From assembly GCA_034667405.1 (NCBI GenBank), contig JAXDJX010000019.1, forward strand, positions 186,001-250,000: a stretch of DNA of 64,000 nucleotides, written 5' to 3'. This document shows, piece after piece, positions 1 to 7,711 of this stretch; the first letter of the stretch is position 1; every line of letters begins with the position of its first letter. Source of the DNA: JANXVR01 sp034667405. GTDB taxonomy: Bacteria; Actinomycetota; UBA4738; HRBIN12. Made by a program: the position numbers and the translations under genes. The notes below the pieces were generated by a model. That model had not been told where the DNA came from. It made no database searches and saw nothing but the letters and a program-made list of their open reading frames with translations.

Positions 1-335
1 AGGTGTCGGTTGCCGACGGGGTCGCACGGATCGAACGGCAGACCGAGAGCGGGTACGACGTGATCGAATGCCCCCTGCCGGCCGTGATCACCGTCACCGC
101 CGGCTCCACGGAACCTCGCTATCCCACCTTGAAAGGAATCATGGCCTCCAAGTCCAAGACGCTCGAGAGCCGGACGCTCGCCGATCTTGGGCTGGATGCG
201 GCGGCCGTCGCGGCCACGCAGCGTGTGAGCCACGTCACACCGGCACCCGCCAAGTCCGGCGGCGTCGTGATCGAGGCGGGCGACGACGCCGCCGTCCGGA
301 TCGCCGATGCACTCGACCAAGCGAAGGTGATCTGA
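1..335 (+). CDS. etfB: Electron transfer flavoprotein beta subunit, C-terminal part (5' truncated by window edge)
   Basis: C-terminal ~110 residues of the ETF beta subunit; the true start lies left of the window and the first full codon is at base 3. ETF is a soluble FAD/AMP-containing heterodimer that takes electrons from acyl-CoA and related dehydrogenases and passes them to ETF:quinone oxidoreductase. The visible part holds the family's C-terminal signature (LPAVITVT followed by PRYPTLKGIMASK), then an Ala-rich tail. The TGA stop shares one base with the etfA start (TGATG), so the two subunits are translationally coupled. Identity is clear from the signature and the neighbour; the N-terminal nucleotide-binding part cannot be seen. 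Confidence 0.93.
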   Translation, partial: VSVADGVARIERQTESGYDVIECPLPAVITVTAGSTEPRYPTLKGIMASKSKTLESRTLADLGLDAAAVAATQRVSHVTPAPAKSGGVVIEAGDDAAVRIADALDQAKVI

Positions 336-1288
336 TGAAGGTCTGGGTGTTCGCAGAACTCACTCCCGGTGGACCGACGCCGGCCACACTCGAACTCCTG
401 GCCAAGGCGCACGAACTCGGCGATGCCGAAGCGCTCGCGCTGGGGCCGGGCGCCACGTCGGCGGCCCCGACGCTCGGAGCCCACGGTGCGCGCACCGTGT
501 ATGCCTCGGACGACCCGGTCTACGCGGATCATCTGGCCCAACCGGCTGCCCACGCCGTGAAGACGCTGATCGAGACGCACGGGCCGGATCTCATCCTCTT
601 CCCGGCCACCTACGGCGCCCGCGACGTCGCGGGACGTCTCCAAGCGAAGCTCGGCTCGACGCTCATGGCCAACGTCATCGAGATCACCGGCGCCGACGCA
701 GCGAGAACCCAGATAGCCGGTGGAACTTTGTTCGTGGACGTGGTGCTTGAGGGTCCGAGCCCTCGTTTGATCATCGTGAGCCCGAAGGCGTTCGTTGCGC
801 AGGAAGTGGGTGGCACCGCGGAGATCGTGCCCGTCGAGGTCGAGATCCCCGAGTACTACACGCGGGTTCGCCGGATCGAACAACATGACGAACCCGCCAG
901 CGGACCCAAGCTGGAAGAGGCACGGGTGGTGGTCTCGGGTGGGCGGGGTCTCCAAGACCCTTCCAACATCACGCTCCTGCAACAGCTCGCCGATGCCGTC
1001 GGGGGCGCGGCGGTGGGCGCGACGCGTGCCATCGTGGACGCCGGCTGGATCCCCTACAGCCACCAAGTGGGGCAGACGGGCAAGACGGTGAAGCCCGACG
1101 TGTATATGGCGGTGGGGATCAGCGGAGCGCTCCAACATCTGGTGGGCATGAAGGGTTCGAAGTTCGTCATCGCGATCAACAAGGACCCGGAAGCTCCGAT
1201 CTTTCGAGTGGCCGACCTGGGAGTCGTCGGCGACGCGTTGGTCGTTGTTCCCGCCCTCATCCAAGAACTCGTGAAGCGGCGGGGGTAA
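335..1288 (+). CDS. etfA: Electron transfer flavoprotein alpha subunit
   Basis: 317-residue ETF alpha subunit, normal length for the family. It carries most of the FAD site in its C-terminal domain: VSGGRGL near residue 195, then SHQVGQTGKTVKPDVYMAVG and GISGALQHLVGM, the canonical ETF-alpha FAD-binding stretch, ending INKDPEAPIF. The N-terminal domain (MKVWVFAE...) is the Rossmann-like half that pairs with EtfB. The ATG overlaps the etfB stop by one base and there is no independent ribosome site, which fits coupled expression in stoichiometric amounts. Partner dehydrogenases are not obvious here except that an enoyl-CoA hydratase lies 2.4 kb away. Confidence 0.95.
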   Translation: MKVWVFAELTPGGPTPATLELLAKAHELGDAEALALGPGATSAAPTLGAHGARTVYASDDPVYADHLAQPAAHAVKTLIETHGPDLILFPATYGARDVAGRLQAKLGSTLMANVIEITGADAARTQIAGGTLFVDVVLEGPSPRLIIVSPKAFVAQEVGGTAEIVPVEVEIPEYYTRVRRIEQHDEPASGPKLEEARVVVSGGRGLQDPSNITLLQQLADAVGGAAVGATRAIVDAGWIPYSHQVGQTGKTVKPDVYMAVGISGALQHLVGMKGSKFVIAINKDPEAPIFRVADLGVVGDALVVVPALIQELVKRRG

Positions 1289-1312
1289 CACCACGGGAGG
1301 GGGGCCGACCCG

Positions 1313-3076
1313 ATGATCGAGGCCCGGTTCGACGACCTCACCGGCGCATCCCCATCATTCAGACTGAGCGAACCCATCGGCGTCGTCGAGGCGATGCACC
1401 CCGACGAAGTACTTCCTGCTCTCGCCGCCGCCGAGGCGGCGGCCGCCAGGGGCCTCTGGGTGGCGGGGTTCGTCGCGTACGAGGCGGCGCCGGGTTTCGA
1501 TCCCTCGCTGGTGGTGCGTAGTCGAGCCGCAACCGACCCCTTCGCAAGGCTCCCACTCGCGTGGTTCGCGATGTTCGAGCGGCGCGAGGAGTCGAGCCTG
1601 CCGGAACCGCGGAACGGAACGGGGGGATCGGCCGAGGCGTGGCGGCCCTCCGTGGACCGCGCCACGTATGACCGCGCGATCGCGCGGATCCGGGAGCACA
1701 TCGCCGGGGGCGAGACCTACCAGATCAACTACACGCTCCGGCTCCGTTCGCAGATCGAAGGCAACGAACGTGGGCTCTACCGCGATCTCTGTTTCGCCCA
1801 GCGCGGAGCCCACGCCGGGTACCTGAACCTGGGCCGCTACCGGATCTGCTCGGCGTCACCGGAACTCTTCTTCCGGCTGGACGGCTCGAGCATCACTACC
1901 CGCCCGATGAAAGGAACGGCGCCTCGCGGACGGTGGGCCGCCGAGGATCGCGAGCAGCGTGAGCGGCTGGTCGCATCCGTGAAGGATCGCGCGGAGAACG
2001 CGATGATCGTCGACCTCCTCCGTAACGACCTGGGCCGGGTCGCCCGCACGGGGGCGGTTCGCTGGGCCGAGGTGTTCGCGCCGGAGCGCTACGAGACGGT
2101 GTGGCAGCTCACCTCGACCGTTAGCGCCGAGGTCGCCGATGGCACCGGGATACCGGAGATCTTCTCGGCGCTCTTTCCCAGCGGCTCCATCACCGGGGCA
2201 CCGAAGGTTCGCAGTATGGAACTCATCAGTGAACTCGAGGATGCTCCCCGGGGTGTCTACTGCGGGGCCGTGGGTTACCTCGCCCCCGCAGGCGCCGACG
2301 GTCCACGCGCGTCCTTCAACGTCGCCATCCGAACCGTGCTCCTGGACTCGGAGACCGGTACCGCTGAGTACGGGGTGGGCGGAGGGATCACCTGGGACTC
2401 CGTCGCCGGCGCCGAATACGAGGAAACGGTCGCGAAGGCCCGCGTCCTGGCCTCCCACCGTCCGCCGTTCGATCTGTTGGAGACCATGCGGCGCGATCCC
2501 GGTACCCCGATCCACGAACTGGCCGAACACCTGGAGCGCCTGACCGGATCCGCGGAGTATTTCGGGTTCCGGCTCGACGTCGATGCATTGCGGACGGCGC
2601 TAGACGCCGCGGGAGCCGGCGCGACACGGCCCGTCCGCGTTCGGGTGCGACTGCCGCGCGACGGGCGCTTCGAGATCGTGGTGAGCCATCTGGATACGTC
2701 GGAGGGATCTGTGGTGAGGCTCGAGATCGACGACGTCCCCGTCGATCGTTCGGATCCGTTCCTCTTCCACAAGACGAGCCTGCGAGGCCGATACGAGGAA
2801 GCGTTGGCGCGTCACCCAGCGGTGGAAGACGTGATCCTCGTCAACGACAGAGCCGAAGTCACCGAATCCACCATCGCGAACCTGGCGGTTCGGATCGACG
2901 GCTCCTGGTACACGCCGCCGCTCTCGAGCGGGTTGCTGCCGGGGACCGGACGTGCCGCGCTGCTGGCCGCCGGGGCACTGGAGGAACGAGTCATCACCGT
3001 GGAGGAACTCCGCAGCGCAGAGGCCATCGAACTCATCAGCTCCACGCGAGGGCGCCGGCCGGCCGAACTCCGCTAG
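1313..3076 (+). CDS. pabBC: Aminodeoxychorismate synthase component I fused to aminodeoxychorismate lyase (PabB-PabC)
   Basis: 587-residue bifunctional protein of p-aminobenzoate (folate) synthesis. Residues ~1-385 are the chorismate-utilising PabB domain: GGETYQINYTLRLR, the core Lys-containing TRPMKGTAPRGR, then GSITGAPKVRSMELISELE and the GGGITWDSVAGAEYEET region typical of the anthranilate synthase I/PabB superfamily. From about residue 395 the protein becomes a PLP-dependent fold-type IV lyase (LLETMRRDP... HKTSLRGRYEEAL ... ILVNDRAEVTESTIANL ... TPPLSSGLLPGTGR). The fusion converts chorismate plus ammonia to ADC and then PABA; a PabA glutaminase is not in the window. ATG is preceded by GGGAGGGGGG. 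The last four bases overlap the convergent zinc-motif gene (CTAG). Confidence 0.92.
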   Translation: MIEARFDDLTGASPSFRLSEPIGVVEAMHPDEVLPALAAAEAAAARGLWVAGFVAYEAAPGFDPSLVVRSRAATDPFARLPLAWFAMFERREESSLPEPRNGTGGSAEAWRPSVDRATYDRAIARIREHIAGGETYQINYTLRLRSQIEGNERGLYRDLCFAQRGAHAGYLNLGRYRICSASPELFFRLDGSSITTRPMKGTAPRGRWAAEDREQRERLVASVKDRAENAMIVDLLRNDLGRVARTGAVRWAEVFAPERYETVWQLTSTVSAEVADGTGIPEIFSALFPSGSITGAPKVRSMELISELEDAPRGVYCGAVGYLAPAGADGPRASFNVAIRTVLLDSETGTAEYGVGGGITWDSVAGAEYEETVAKARVLASHRPPFDLLETMRRDPGTPIHELAEHLERLTGSAEYFGFRLDVDALRTALDAAGAGATRPVRVRVRLPRDGRFEIVVSHLDTSEGSVVRLEIDDVPVDRSDPFLFHKTSLRGRYEEALARHPAVEDVILVNDRAEVTESTIANLAVRIDGSWYTPPLSSGLLPGTGRAALLAAGALEERVITVEELRSAEAIELISSTRGRRPAELR

Positions 3077-3249
3077 TCCATCTCCGCCTGGCGCTCCGAA
3101 GGGAAGACGAACGGACGCATCCGCGTCTCGTCCAGCGGACATGCGCAGAGTGGGCACCGAGGTGGTTCTTCGTAGACCAACACGGTGCGCTCACAGAATG
3201 GACACTCGCCCTCCCGCATAGCGGGAGGTTCGGCCGTCGGTTTGGGCAT
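3073..3249 (-). CDS. Small cysteine-rich putative zinc-ribbon protein
   Basis: 58-residue protein of unknown function. Its core CPFCERTVLVYEEPPRCPLC has paired CxxC knuckles (C16/C19 and C32/C35, plus C37), the layout of a rubredoxin-like zinc ribbon. The start is an internal ATG chosen because the Cys-rich part and tail look protein-like while upstream codons in the same frame look like noise; GAGAGG lies ~12 nt upstream of it. The stop interlocks with that of pabBC on the other strand. No partner can be named; it may act with the next small Zn-motif gene. The start is uncertain (another Met lies at residue 11). Confidence 0.55.
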   Translation of the reverse strand: MPKPTAEPPAMREGECPFCERTVLVYEEPPRCPLCACPLDETRMRPFVFPSERQAEMD

Positions 3250-3362
3250 CTTCGGTTGTCGCCTCTCGGGGGGAGCGGTCCCTACACCATCGGCGGACCC
3301 CCAGGAGGCCTTGACCCGTCGAACGCACCTACGGCCGAAGGGCGGAGGCCGAACGGCCCCCG

Positions 3363-3566
3363 CTACGCAGCCGCCTTGCGGCTCTTTCGCTTGCCTCGCG
3401 GCACGTAGCTGTGGACGGGTTCGTGCTGCCAGCAGAATTCCCATTTGTTGTAGACGGAGAGTTTCGTCTCGCATCCGGGTTGGCCGCAGACACGGCCTGT
3501 CGTGTACTTCTTCGTGGGTCGTGGCAGCGAGCGGATCGCGGCCCCCTTGTACCCCTGTTCGCTCAC
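3363..3566 (-). CDS. Small basic protein with C-x4-C-x12-C-x2-H zinc-finger motif
   Basis: 67-residue protein beginning at GTG with a good AAAGGATG ribosome site 7 nt upstream. The centre RVCGQPGCETKLSVYN plus CWQHE places C27, C32, C45 and H48 as likely zinc ligands, followed by a strongly basic tail (PRGKRKSRKAAA) suggesting nucleic-acid contact. I associate the 'PGCxTxLSVYN...CWxHE' pattern with small actinobacterial proteins, but no function is known to me. Same strand as the 58-residue Cys-rich gene 113 bp downstream, so they may be co-transcribed. Reality of the gene is supported by the ribosome site and motif spacing. Confidence 0.6.
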   Translation of the reverse strand: MSEQGYKGAAIRSLPRPTKKYTTGRVCGQPGCETKLSVYNKWEFCWQHEPVHSYVPRGKRKSRKAAA

Positions 3567-3709
3567 GTCGTTCACATCCTTTCGAGGGGATCGGCGTCGG
3601 GCAGGTACCCGACCCCTTCGTCTACGTGTTCGAACGAACGGCACCCCGGGTTCATTCCAACCGCGGATGACCCGGGCGACATCGGGGGGTTCTCGCTGGT
3701 CGGGATGGC

Positions 3710-4480
3710 TCAGGCGCGGAACTCTGGGGAGCGCTTCTCCAGGAACGCCGCCATCCCCTCGCGCTGCTCCGCGCCGCCGAACAGCGCCGTGAACAGGGCT
3801 TTCTCCGTGGCGAGCCCGTCGGCGCCCGGGGAAAGGACGGCCGCCCGGATGGCGGCTTTCGCCGCCGCCAGTGCCCGCCTGGGACCGGCCGCGAACCGCC
3901 GCGCGTCTGCCAGCGCCCCTTCCAGCACGGCGTCTGGTTCCATGACCCGTTCCGCCAGCCGAAGCTGGTGGGCCTCCTCAGCGGCGACCATGCGTCCACT
4001 GAACACGAGATCACGGGCCACTCCCGCGCCCGCCAGGTGCACGATCCGCTGCGTTCCGCCGGCACCCGGGATGACGCCCAAGTTGACCTCGGGTTGTCCG
4101 ACGGTCGCATCGCTCGCGAGATACCGAAGATCTGCGGCCAGCGCGAGTTCGAACCCGCCGCCCAGGGCATAGCCGTTCACGGCCGCGATCGAGATCTTCG
4201 GCAGGGACTCAAGCAGATCGGCCGCATCCCCCAACGCACTCACCACAGGAGCGATCTCTACCGGTCCGAAGGTCGCCATCGCCTTGATGTCCGCCCCGGC
4301 GGCGAAGAGCTTGCGCCCACCGGTGATAACGATGGCGCCGACGTCATCGCGTTCGCCGGCCTCCGCGAACGCCACCTGCAGTTCGAGCCCCATCTGGAGG
4401 TCGATCGCGTTGGCCGGCGGCCGGTCCAACCGGACCACCGCGACGCCCTCCGATACCTCCAGCGACACGAACTCCATCAC
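3710..4480 (-). CDS. Enoyl-CoA hydratase/isomerase family protein
   Basis: 256-residue crotonase-fold enzyme, normal length. Both catalytic glutamates of true enoyl-CoA hydratases are present: E111 in GYALGGGFELA and E131 in GQPEVNLGVIPGAGGTQR, with the oxyanion-hole region KLFAAGADIK near residue 60. It probably hydrates trans-2-enoyl-CoA in fatty-acid or branched-chain acyl-CoA oxidation; exact chain length is not readable. The start is GTG directly followed by ATG with no Shine-Dalgarno; a TAGCAT -10-like element 6-9 nt upstream suggests a leaderless message. Confidence 0.88.
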   Translation of the reverse strand: MMEFVSLEVSEGVAVVRLDRPPANAIDLQMGLELQVAFAEAGERDDVGAIVITGGRKLFAAGADIKAMATFGPVEIAPVVSALGDAADLLESLPKISIAAVNGYALGGGFELALAADLRYLASDATVGQPEVNLGVIPGAGGTQRIVHLAGAGVARDLVFSGRMVAAEEAHQLRLAERVMEPDAVLEGALADARRFAAGPRRALAAAKAAIRAAVLSPGADGLATEKALFTALFGGAEQREGMAAFLEKRSPEFRA

Positions 4481-4486
4481 CGGCGG

Positions 4487-4492
4487 ATGCTA
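4487..4492 (-). promoter_or_regulatory. Predicted -10 element (TAGCAT) of a leaderless promoter for the enoyl-CoA hydratase
   Basis: TAGCAT on the minus strand ends 6 nt before the GTG and 9 nt before the following ATG, placing the transcription start at or beside the start codon. It overlaps the last codons of the upstream NAD(P)-binding gene. No clear -35. Confidence 0.5.
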
Positions 4493-5386
4493 CCCGCTCC
4501 CCGAGACCGAGGCGCGTTCGAGGGTTCGTCTGATGCCCGCCACGAGCTGGGTGCGTTCAACACCGAATACCGCCGCCGCGTCCGGAACCTCGGACGTCGC
4601 AGGAACTCGGCTGGGGCGCTCGAAGAGATCCGCGGCCGCCGGCGTCACCGGCACCTCTAAGAGTTCGGAGAGGCGCTCCCGCGCGACTTCACCGGTCGCG
4701 TGCTCGGGAACCAGATCTTCGCCCCGGAGCGCGGCCGCGAGCCCGTCGGCAGACAGCACGTCGGGTCCCTCCAATACGTAGATCCCCGAGCTGAGCTGGG
4801 GGGCGTCATCGACGGCAAGGAGCACCTCCGCCAGATCATCGGCGAATACCGGAGCCACTTCCTGCCGCCCATCCCCGGGCACGAACGGCGGCTCGCCGGC
4901 TGCCCCCTGCACCACCGAGGCGAACCACAGCCCTCCCAAACCGTATGCGTGTGCGCAACGGATCACCGCGAACTCCATCCCGGACTCCACCACCGCTTCT
5001 TCGGCGAACCCCTTCGCACGAAGGTAGACGTTCGGCGACGCGAGGTCGGCGCCGGCCGCCGAGATCAGGACGAACCGGCGGACGCCGGCGGCCTTGGCTG
5101 CCTGGAGCGCCACCATCACCGAGCCGTGATTGGCGTGGAAGACTGCGTGGTCATCGGGCTGTTGGAGTCCTCCGACCAGGTGGAACATCGTGAACACGCC
5201 ACCGCAGACGTCGGACAGGGCGTCCGCATCCTCCAGACGCCCGAGCGTCACCTTCGCGCCGAGTGCCTGCAACGCGTTGGACGAACGTGGATCCCGAACG
5301 CACGCCCGGACCTCGTCGCGCGCCGCCAGGAGCGGGACCAGCGCCCGTCCGATCAGCCCGGAGGCCCCCGTGACCAGAACCGTCAT
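4490..5386 (-). CDS. NAD(P)-binding atypical SDR / epimerase-like protein (NmrA/NDUFA9 type)
   Basis: 298-residue Rossmann protein. The N-terminus MTVLVTGASGLIGRALVP is the TGxxGxxG dinucleotide motif of extended/atypical short-chain dehydrogenases. VRRFVLISAAGAD and AKGFAEEAVVESGMEFAVIR match the NmrA/NDUFA9-like group, which often lacks the classical YxxxK; here the lysine region reads YLRAKGFAEE, so Y-x-x-x-K is partly retained (YLRAK). Substrate unknown; relatives act as ubiquinone-biosynthesis or NAD(P)H-sensor proteins. ATG lacks a Shine-Dalgarno and follows TAGCAT by 7 nt. Divergent from the Fur-family regulator. Confidence 0.8.
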   Translation of the reverse strand: MTVLVTGASGLIGRALVPLLAARDEVRACVRDPRSSNALQALGAKVTLGRLEDADALSDVCGGVFTMFHLVGGLQQPDDHAVFHANHGSVMVALQAAKAAGVRRFVLISAAGADLASPNVYLRAKGFAEEAVVESGMEFAVIRCAHAYGLGGLWFASVVQGAAGEPPFVPGDGRQEVAPVFADDLAEVLLAVDDAPQLSSGIYVLEGPDVLSADGLAAALRGEDLVPEHATGEVARERLSELLEVPVTPAAADLFERPSRVPATSEVPDAAAVFGVERTQLVAGIRRTLERASVSGSG

Positions 5387-5393
5387 GGGAAGG

Positions 5394-5399
5394 ATGCTA
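5394..5399 (-). promoter_or_regulatory. Predicted -10 element (TAGCAT), leaderless promoter of the NAD(P)-binding protein
   Basis: TAGCAT ends 7 nt before the ATG on the minus strand. The same hexamer is used at the enoyl-CoA hydratase and pyrD starts. No ribosome-binding sequence is present. Confidence 0.5.
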
Positions 5400-5435
5400 C
5401 CGGTCGGCCAAGAGGTGCCTGAAAGCGCAATGGAC

Positions 5436-5447
5436 TTGCACCTGCAA
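5436..5447. promoter_or_regulatory. Inverted repeat TTGCA-N2-TGCAA, candidate Zur operator at the regulator's own promoter
   Basis: TTGCACCTGCAA is a 5+2+5 inverted repeat lying in the -35 region of the Fur-family gene (-10 TAGACT 8 nt further on). It shares the TGCAA half-site with the palindrome upstream of znuA, which suggests one regulator binds both and that the regulator gene is autoregulated. Confidence 0.4.
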
Positions 5448-5455
5448 CTCGCTGT

Positions 5456-5461
5456 TAGACT
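5456..5461 (+). promoter_or_regulatory. Predicted extended -10 (TAGACT) of the Fur/Zur-family gene
   Basis: TAGACT inside TGTTAGACTCC ends 8 nt before the ATG, with no Shine-Dalgarno, so the transcript is probably leaderless. The identical 11-mer TGTTAGACTCC occurs before tRNA-Arg at 52852-52862. Confidence 0.55.
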
Positions 5462-5469
5462 CCTGCCCC

Positions 5470-5931
5470 ATGGAATCGACCATTCACGACTTCGGCAATG
5501 TCATGGAACTCCTACGCAGTCAGGGGTTGCGCATGACACCGCAGCGGCGTGCGATCGTCGCCGAGGTCATGCGGACGCAGGGGCATATCTCCCCCACCAG
5601 CATCGCCCGGAAGGTGCAGGGCGAGATGCCCGGCGTGAACGCCTCGACCGTGTATCGCACACTCACCTTGTTGGAGGAGGTCGGGGTCCTGCAGCACTCG
5701 CACCTGGAGACGGGGGCCGAATATCACCGTTCCGAGGAGGCGCAGCACATCCACCTCACGTGCGCCAGGTGCGGCCGCGATGATGAGCTCTCGCTAGGAG
5801 AGGCCGATTCCCTCGCCGATCTCATCGCCCGCCATCACGGGTTCGCTGCGGACCTGACGCACTTCGCCATCACCGGCCTCTGCGCGCAGTGCGCCGAAGC
5901 TACCGCCGCCGCGAGCGCCATCGGCGCTTAG
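5470..5931 (+). CDS. zur: Fur-family metalloregulator, probably zinc uptake regulator Zur
   Basis: 153-residue Fur-fold repressor. Winged-helix DNA-binding half at residues ~15-75 (GLRMTPQRRAIVAEVM ... STVYRTLTLLEEVGVL), then the dimerisation/metal half with H77, H86, H93, H95 and two CxxC pairs (C98/C101, C138/C141) forming the structural zinc site. Fur, Zur, Mur and PerR cannot be separated by sequence alone; location decides: it is convergent with and touches znuBCA, a zinc-type ABC operon. It likely represses znuACB when zinc-loaded. Related TGCAA inverted repeats lie at its own promoter and before znuA. Stop TAG interlocks with the znuB TAA (TTAG). Confidence 0.85.
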   Translation: MESTIHDFGNVMELLRSQGLRMTPQRRAIVAEVMRTQGHISPTSIARKVQGEMPGVNASTVYRTLTLLEEVGVLQHSHLETGAEYHRSEEAQHIHLTCARCGRDDELSLGEADSLADLIARHHGFAADLTHFAITGLCAQCAEATAAASAIGA

Positions 5932-6812
5932 TCGAAGTCCACCGCGCCGGGCGCGAGATCGGTGTGCCCGTCGAGCCCGCCAAGGACCTGCAAACGACGG
6001 CGAGACGTCACGCCGGTCACCACGTACACCGCCGCGAAAACCCCGGCCAGGATCAGCACGATCGCCGAACTCGGCGGAACGTTCAGGTGGAACGACACGT
6101 ACATCCCCGCGGCGCCTGCCGCCGCGCCGATCAGCGTCGAGAACAGCAGCATCTCCGCGAACGAATCGGTCAACAAACGAGCGATCGCAGCGGGCACCAC
6201 GATCATCGCCGCGATCAAGGTGACGCCGAGCGCCTTCATCGTCGCCACGATGGTGGCCGCCAGCATGAGCGCGAAGAGCGCGTCCACCCAACGTGAACTG
6301 ACGCCGTAGGCGTCGGCGGCTTCGGGATCGAACGTCGCGAAGAGCAACTGCCGGTACTTCACGAACACGATGCCGACGCAGCAGAGGCTCACTCCCACCA
6401 GCACCCAGAGCTGGGACCACGTGACGCCGAGGATATTGCCGAAGAGCAGGGCGTCCAGACTCACGCCGAGATGTACCGCGCTGATCAACGCCACGCCCAG
6501 CGCGAATGAAGCCGTCGTAACGACGCCGATCGCGGCATCGGCGCCGATCTTCCGCCGCCGTGCCACGCCGTTGATGATCAGTGCCGCGAGGATCCCCCAC
6601 GCACCGGCTCCCAGGTAGAAGTTCCAACCGAGGGCCAGGGAAACGGCGGCGCCGCCGAAGATCGCGTGCGACAGACCGTGGCCGATGTAGGACATGCTGC
6701 GAAGCACCACGTAGACGCCCAGGAACCCACACAGCGCGCCGCCCAGAAGTCCGGCCCGCAACCCCATCTTGAAGAAGCCGTAGGCGAACGGATCGGTGAG
6801 CCAGTGCATCAA
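5928..6812 (-). CDS. znuB: Zinc/manganese-type ABC transporter permease
   Basis: 294-residue polytopic membrane protein of the ABC-3 (ZnuB/TroCD) family, with about 8-9 hydrophobic segments. Typical are GLRAGLLGGALCGFLGVYVVLR near the N-terminus, SYIGHGLSHAIFGGAA, and the cytoplasmic coupling region around VSSRWVDALFALMLAATIV. It forms the membrane channel for ZnuC. Its ATG overlaps the znuC stop by 4 nt (ATGA), so it is translated from the same message. Metal specificity (Zn versus Mn) is inferred from the Zur-like regulator alongside. Confidence 0.88.
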   Translation of the reverse strand: MMHWLTDPFAYGFFKMGLRAGLLGGALCGFLGVYVVLRSMSYIGHGLSHAIFGGAAVSLALGWNFYLGAGAWGILAALIINGVARRRKIGADAAIGVVTTASFALGVALISAVHLGVSLDALLFGNILGVTWSQLWVLVGVSLCCVGIVFVKYRQLLFATFDPEAADAYGVSSRWVDALFALMLAATIVATMKALGVTLIAAMIVVPAAIARLLTDSFAEMLLFSTLIGAAAGAAGMYVSFHLNVPPSSAIVLILAGVFAAVYVVTGVTSRRRLQVLGGLDGHTDLAPGAVDFD

Positions 6813-7708
6813 GCGCCTCTCGCCGGTCTCGAGGCGCCGTGATCGTGCCCGGCGCTGGGGCCGTGACTGTGCGGCGGAGCGGGCCGGCCGAAGTGCGCGG
6901 ACGGGGTGGCCTCCGGATGCGTCTGCGGATCGTGGGCATCCACTGTCGCGCCGAAGGCGTCGCCCACCAGCAACATCCCATCGCGTTGCACCACGATCAT
7001 CTCCGCTCCGTACAACTCGTGCAGGACGTCGGGACGGAGCACCTCCATCGGCGTCCCCTGGGCAAGGATCCTGCCGTTCACACAGACCAGGCTCGGTAGG
7101 TGTGCGGCAACCGCGTTGAGGTCGTGCGTGGTCATCACGATGGAGATCCCCTGGTGGTTCAGTTCGTGGAGCAGGTGGAGGATGTCGTGGCGCGTTCGGA
7201 CATCGACGCCGCTCGTGGGTTCGTCTAGGACCAGGAGGTCGGGGCTCCGGATGAGAGCCCGTGCGATGAACGCCCGCTGCTGTTGCCCACCCGAGAGGGC
7301 TCGGATGTGCCGATCGGCGAGTTCGCCGATGCCGAGCTGATCCAACAGGTCACCTGCACGCCTGCGCATCAGCGCCGTCGACCAGGGGAGTCTGCGGCCG
7401 TCGCCCGCGGTCCCGAGCATCACCACCTGCTCCACCGTGATCGGGAAGTTCCAGTCGATGGCCTCGAGCTGCGGCACGATCCCCAGACGCAGACGCGCGC
7501 CGTCGGGGCCGACACCGCGCGTGACGCTTCCGGCGCTCGGCTTCAACGAACCATCCATCAGACGAAGCAGCGTCGACTTCCCCGCCCCGCTCGGGCCGAC
7601 GATGCCGCAGAACGCGCCCTCGGGGATGACCAGGTCGATATCCCGCAGCACGGCTCCCTCGCCGTAGGTGAACGAGACACCGGTGAGCTCCAGGACTGGA
7701 TGATGCAT
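6809..7708 (-). CDS. znuC: Zinc-type ABC transporter ATPase with His-rich C-terminal tail
   Basis: 299-residue ABC ATPase. Walker A GPSGAGKST (38-46), signature LSGGQQQR (138-145), Walker B LLVLDEPTSG (158-167) and H-loop TTHDL (193-197) are intact, so it should power the ZnuB permease. Unusual is the last ~41 residues: a Pro/His-rich tail with seven histidines between 259 and 290 (DAHDPQTHPE, HSHGPSAGHDHG), absent from most ZnuC and resembling the His-rich metal-buffering segments usually found in ZnuA or in zinc chaperones. It may store or sense cytosolic zinc. Order of transcription is znuA-znuC-znuB; znuA stops 3 nt before this gene. Confidence 0.9.
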   Translation of the reverse strand: MHHPVLELTGVSFTYGEGAVLRDIDLVIPEGAFCGIVGPSGAGKSTLLRLMDGSLKPSAGSVTRGVGPDGARLRLGIVPQLEAIDWNFPITVEQVVMLGTAGDGRRLPWSTALMRRRAGDLLDQLGIGELADRHIRALSGGQQQRAFIARALIRSPDLLVLDEPTSGVDVRTRHDILHLLHELNHQGISIVMTTHDLNAVAAHLPSLVCVNGRILAQGTPMEVLRPDVLHELYGAEMIVVQRDGMLLVGDAFGATVDAHDPQTHPEATPSAHFGRPAPPHSHGPSAGHDHGASRPARGA

Positions 7709-7711
7709 CGG

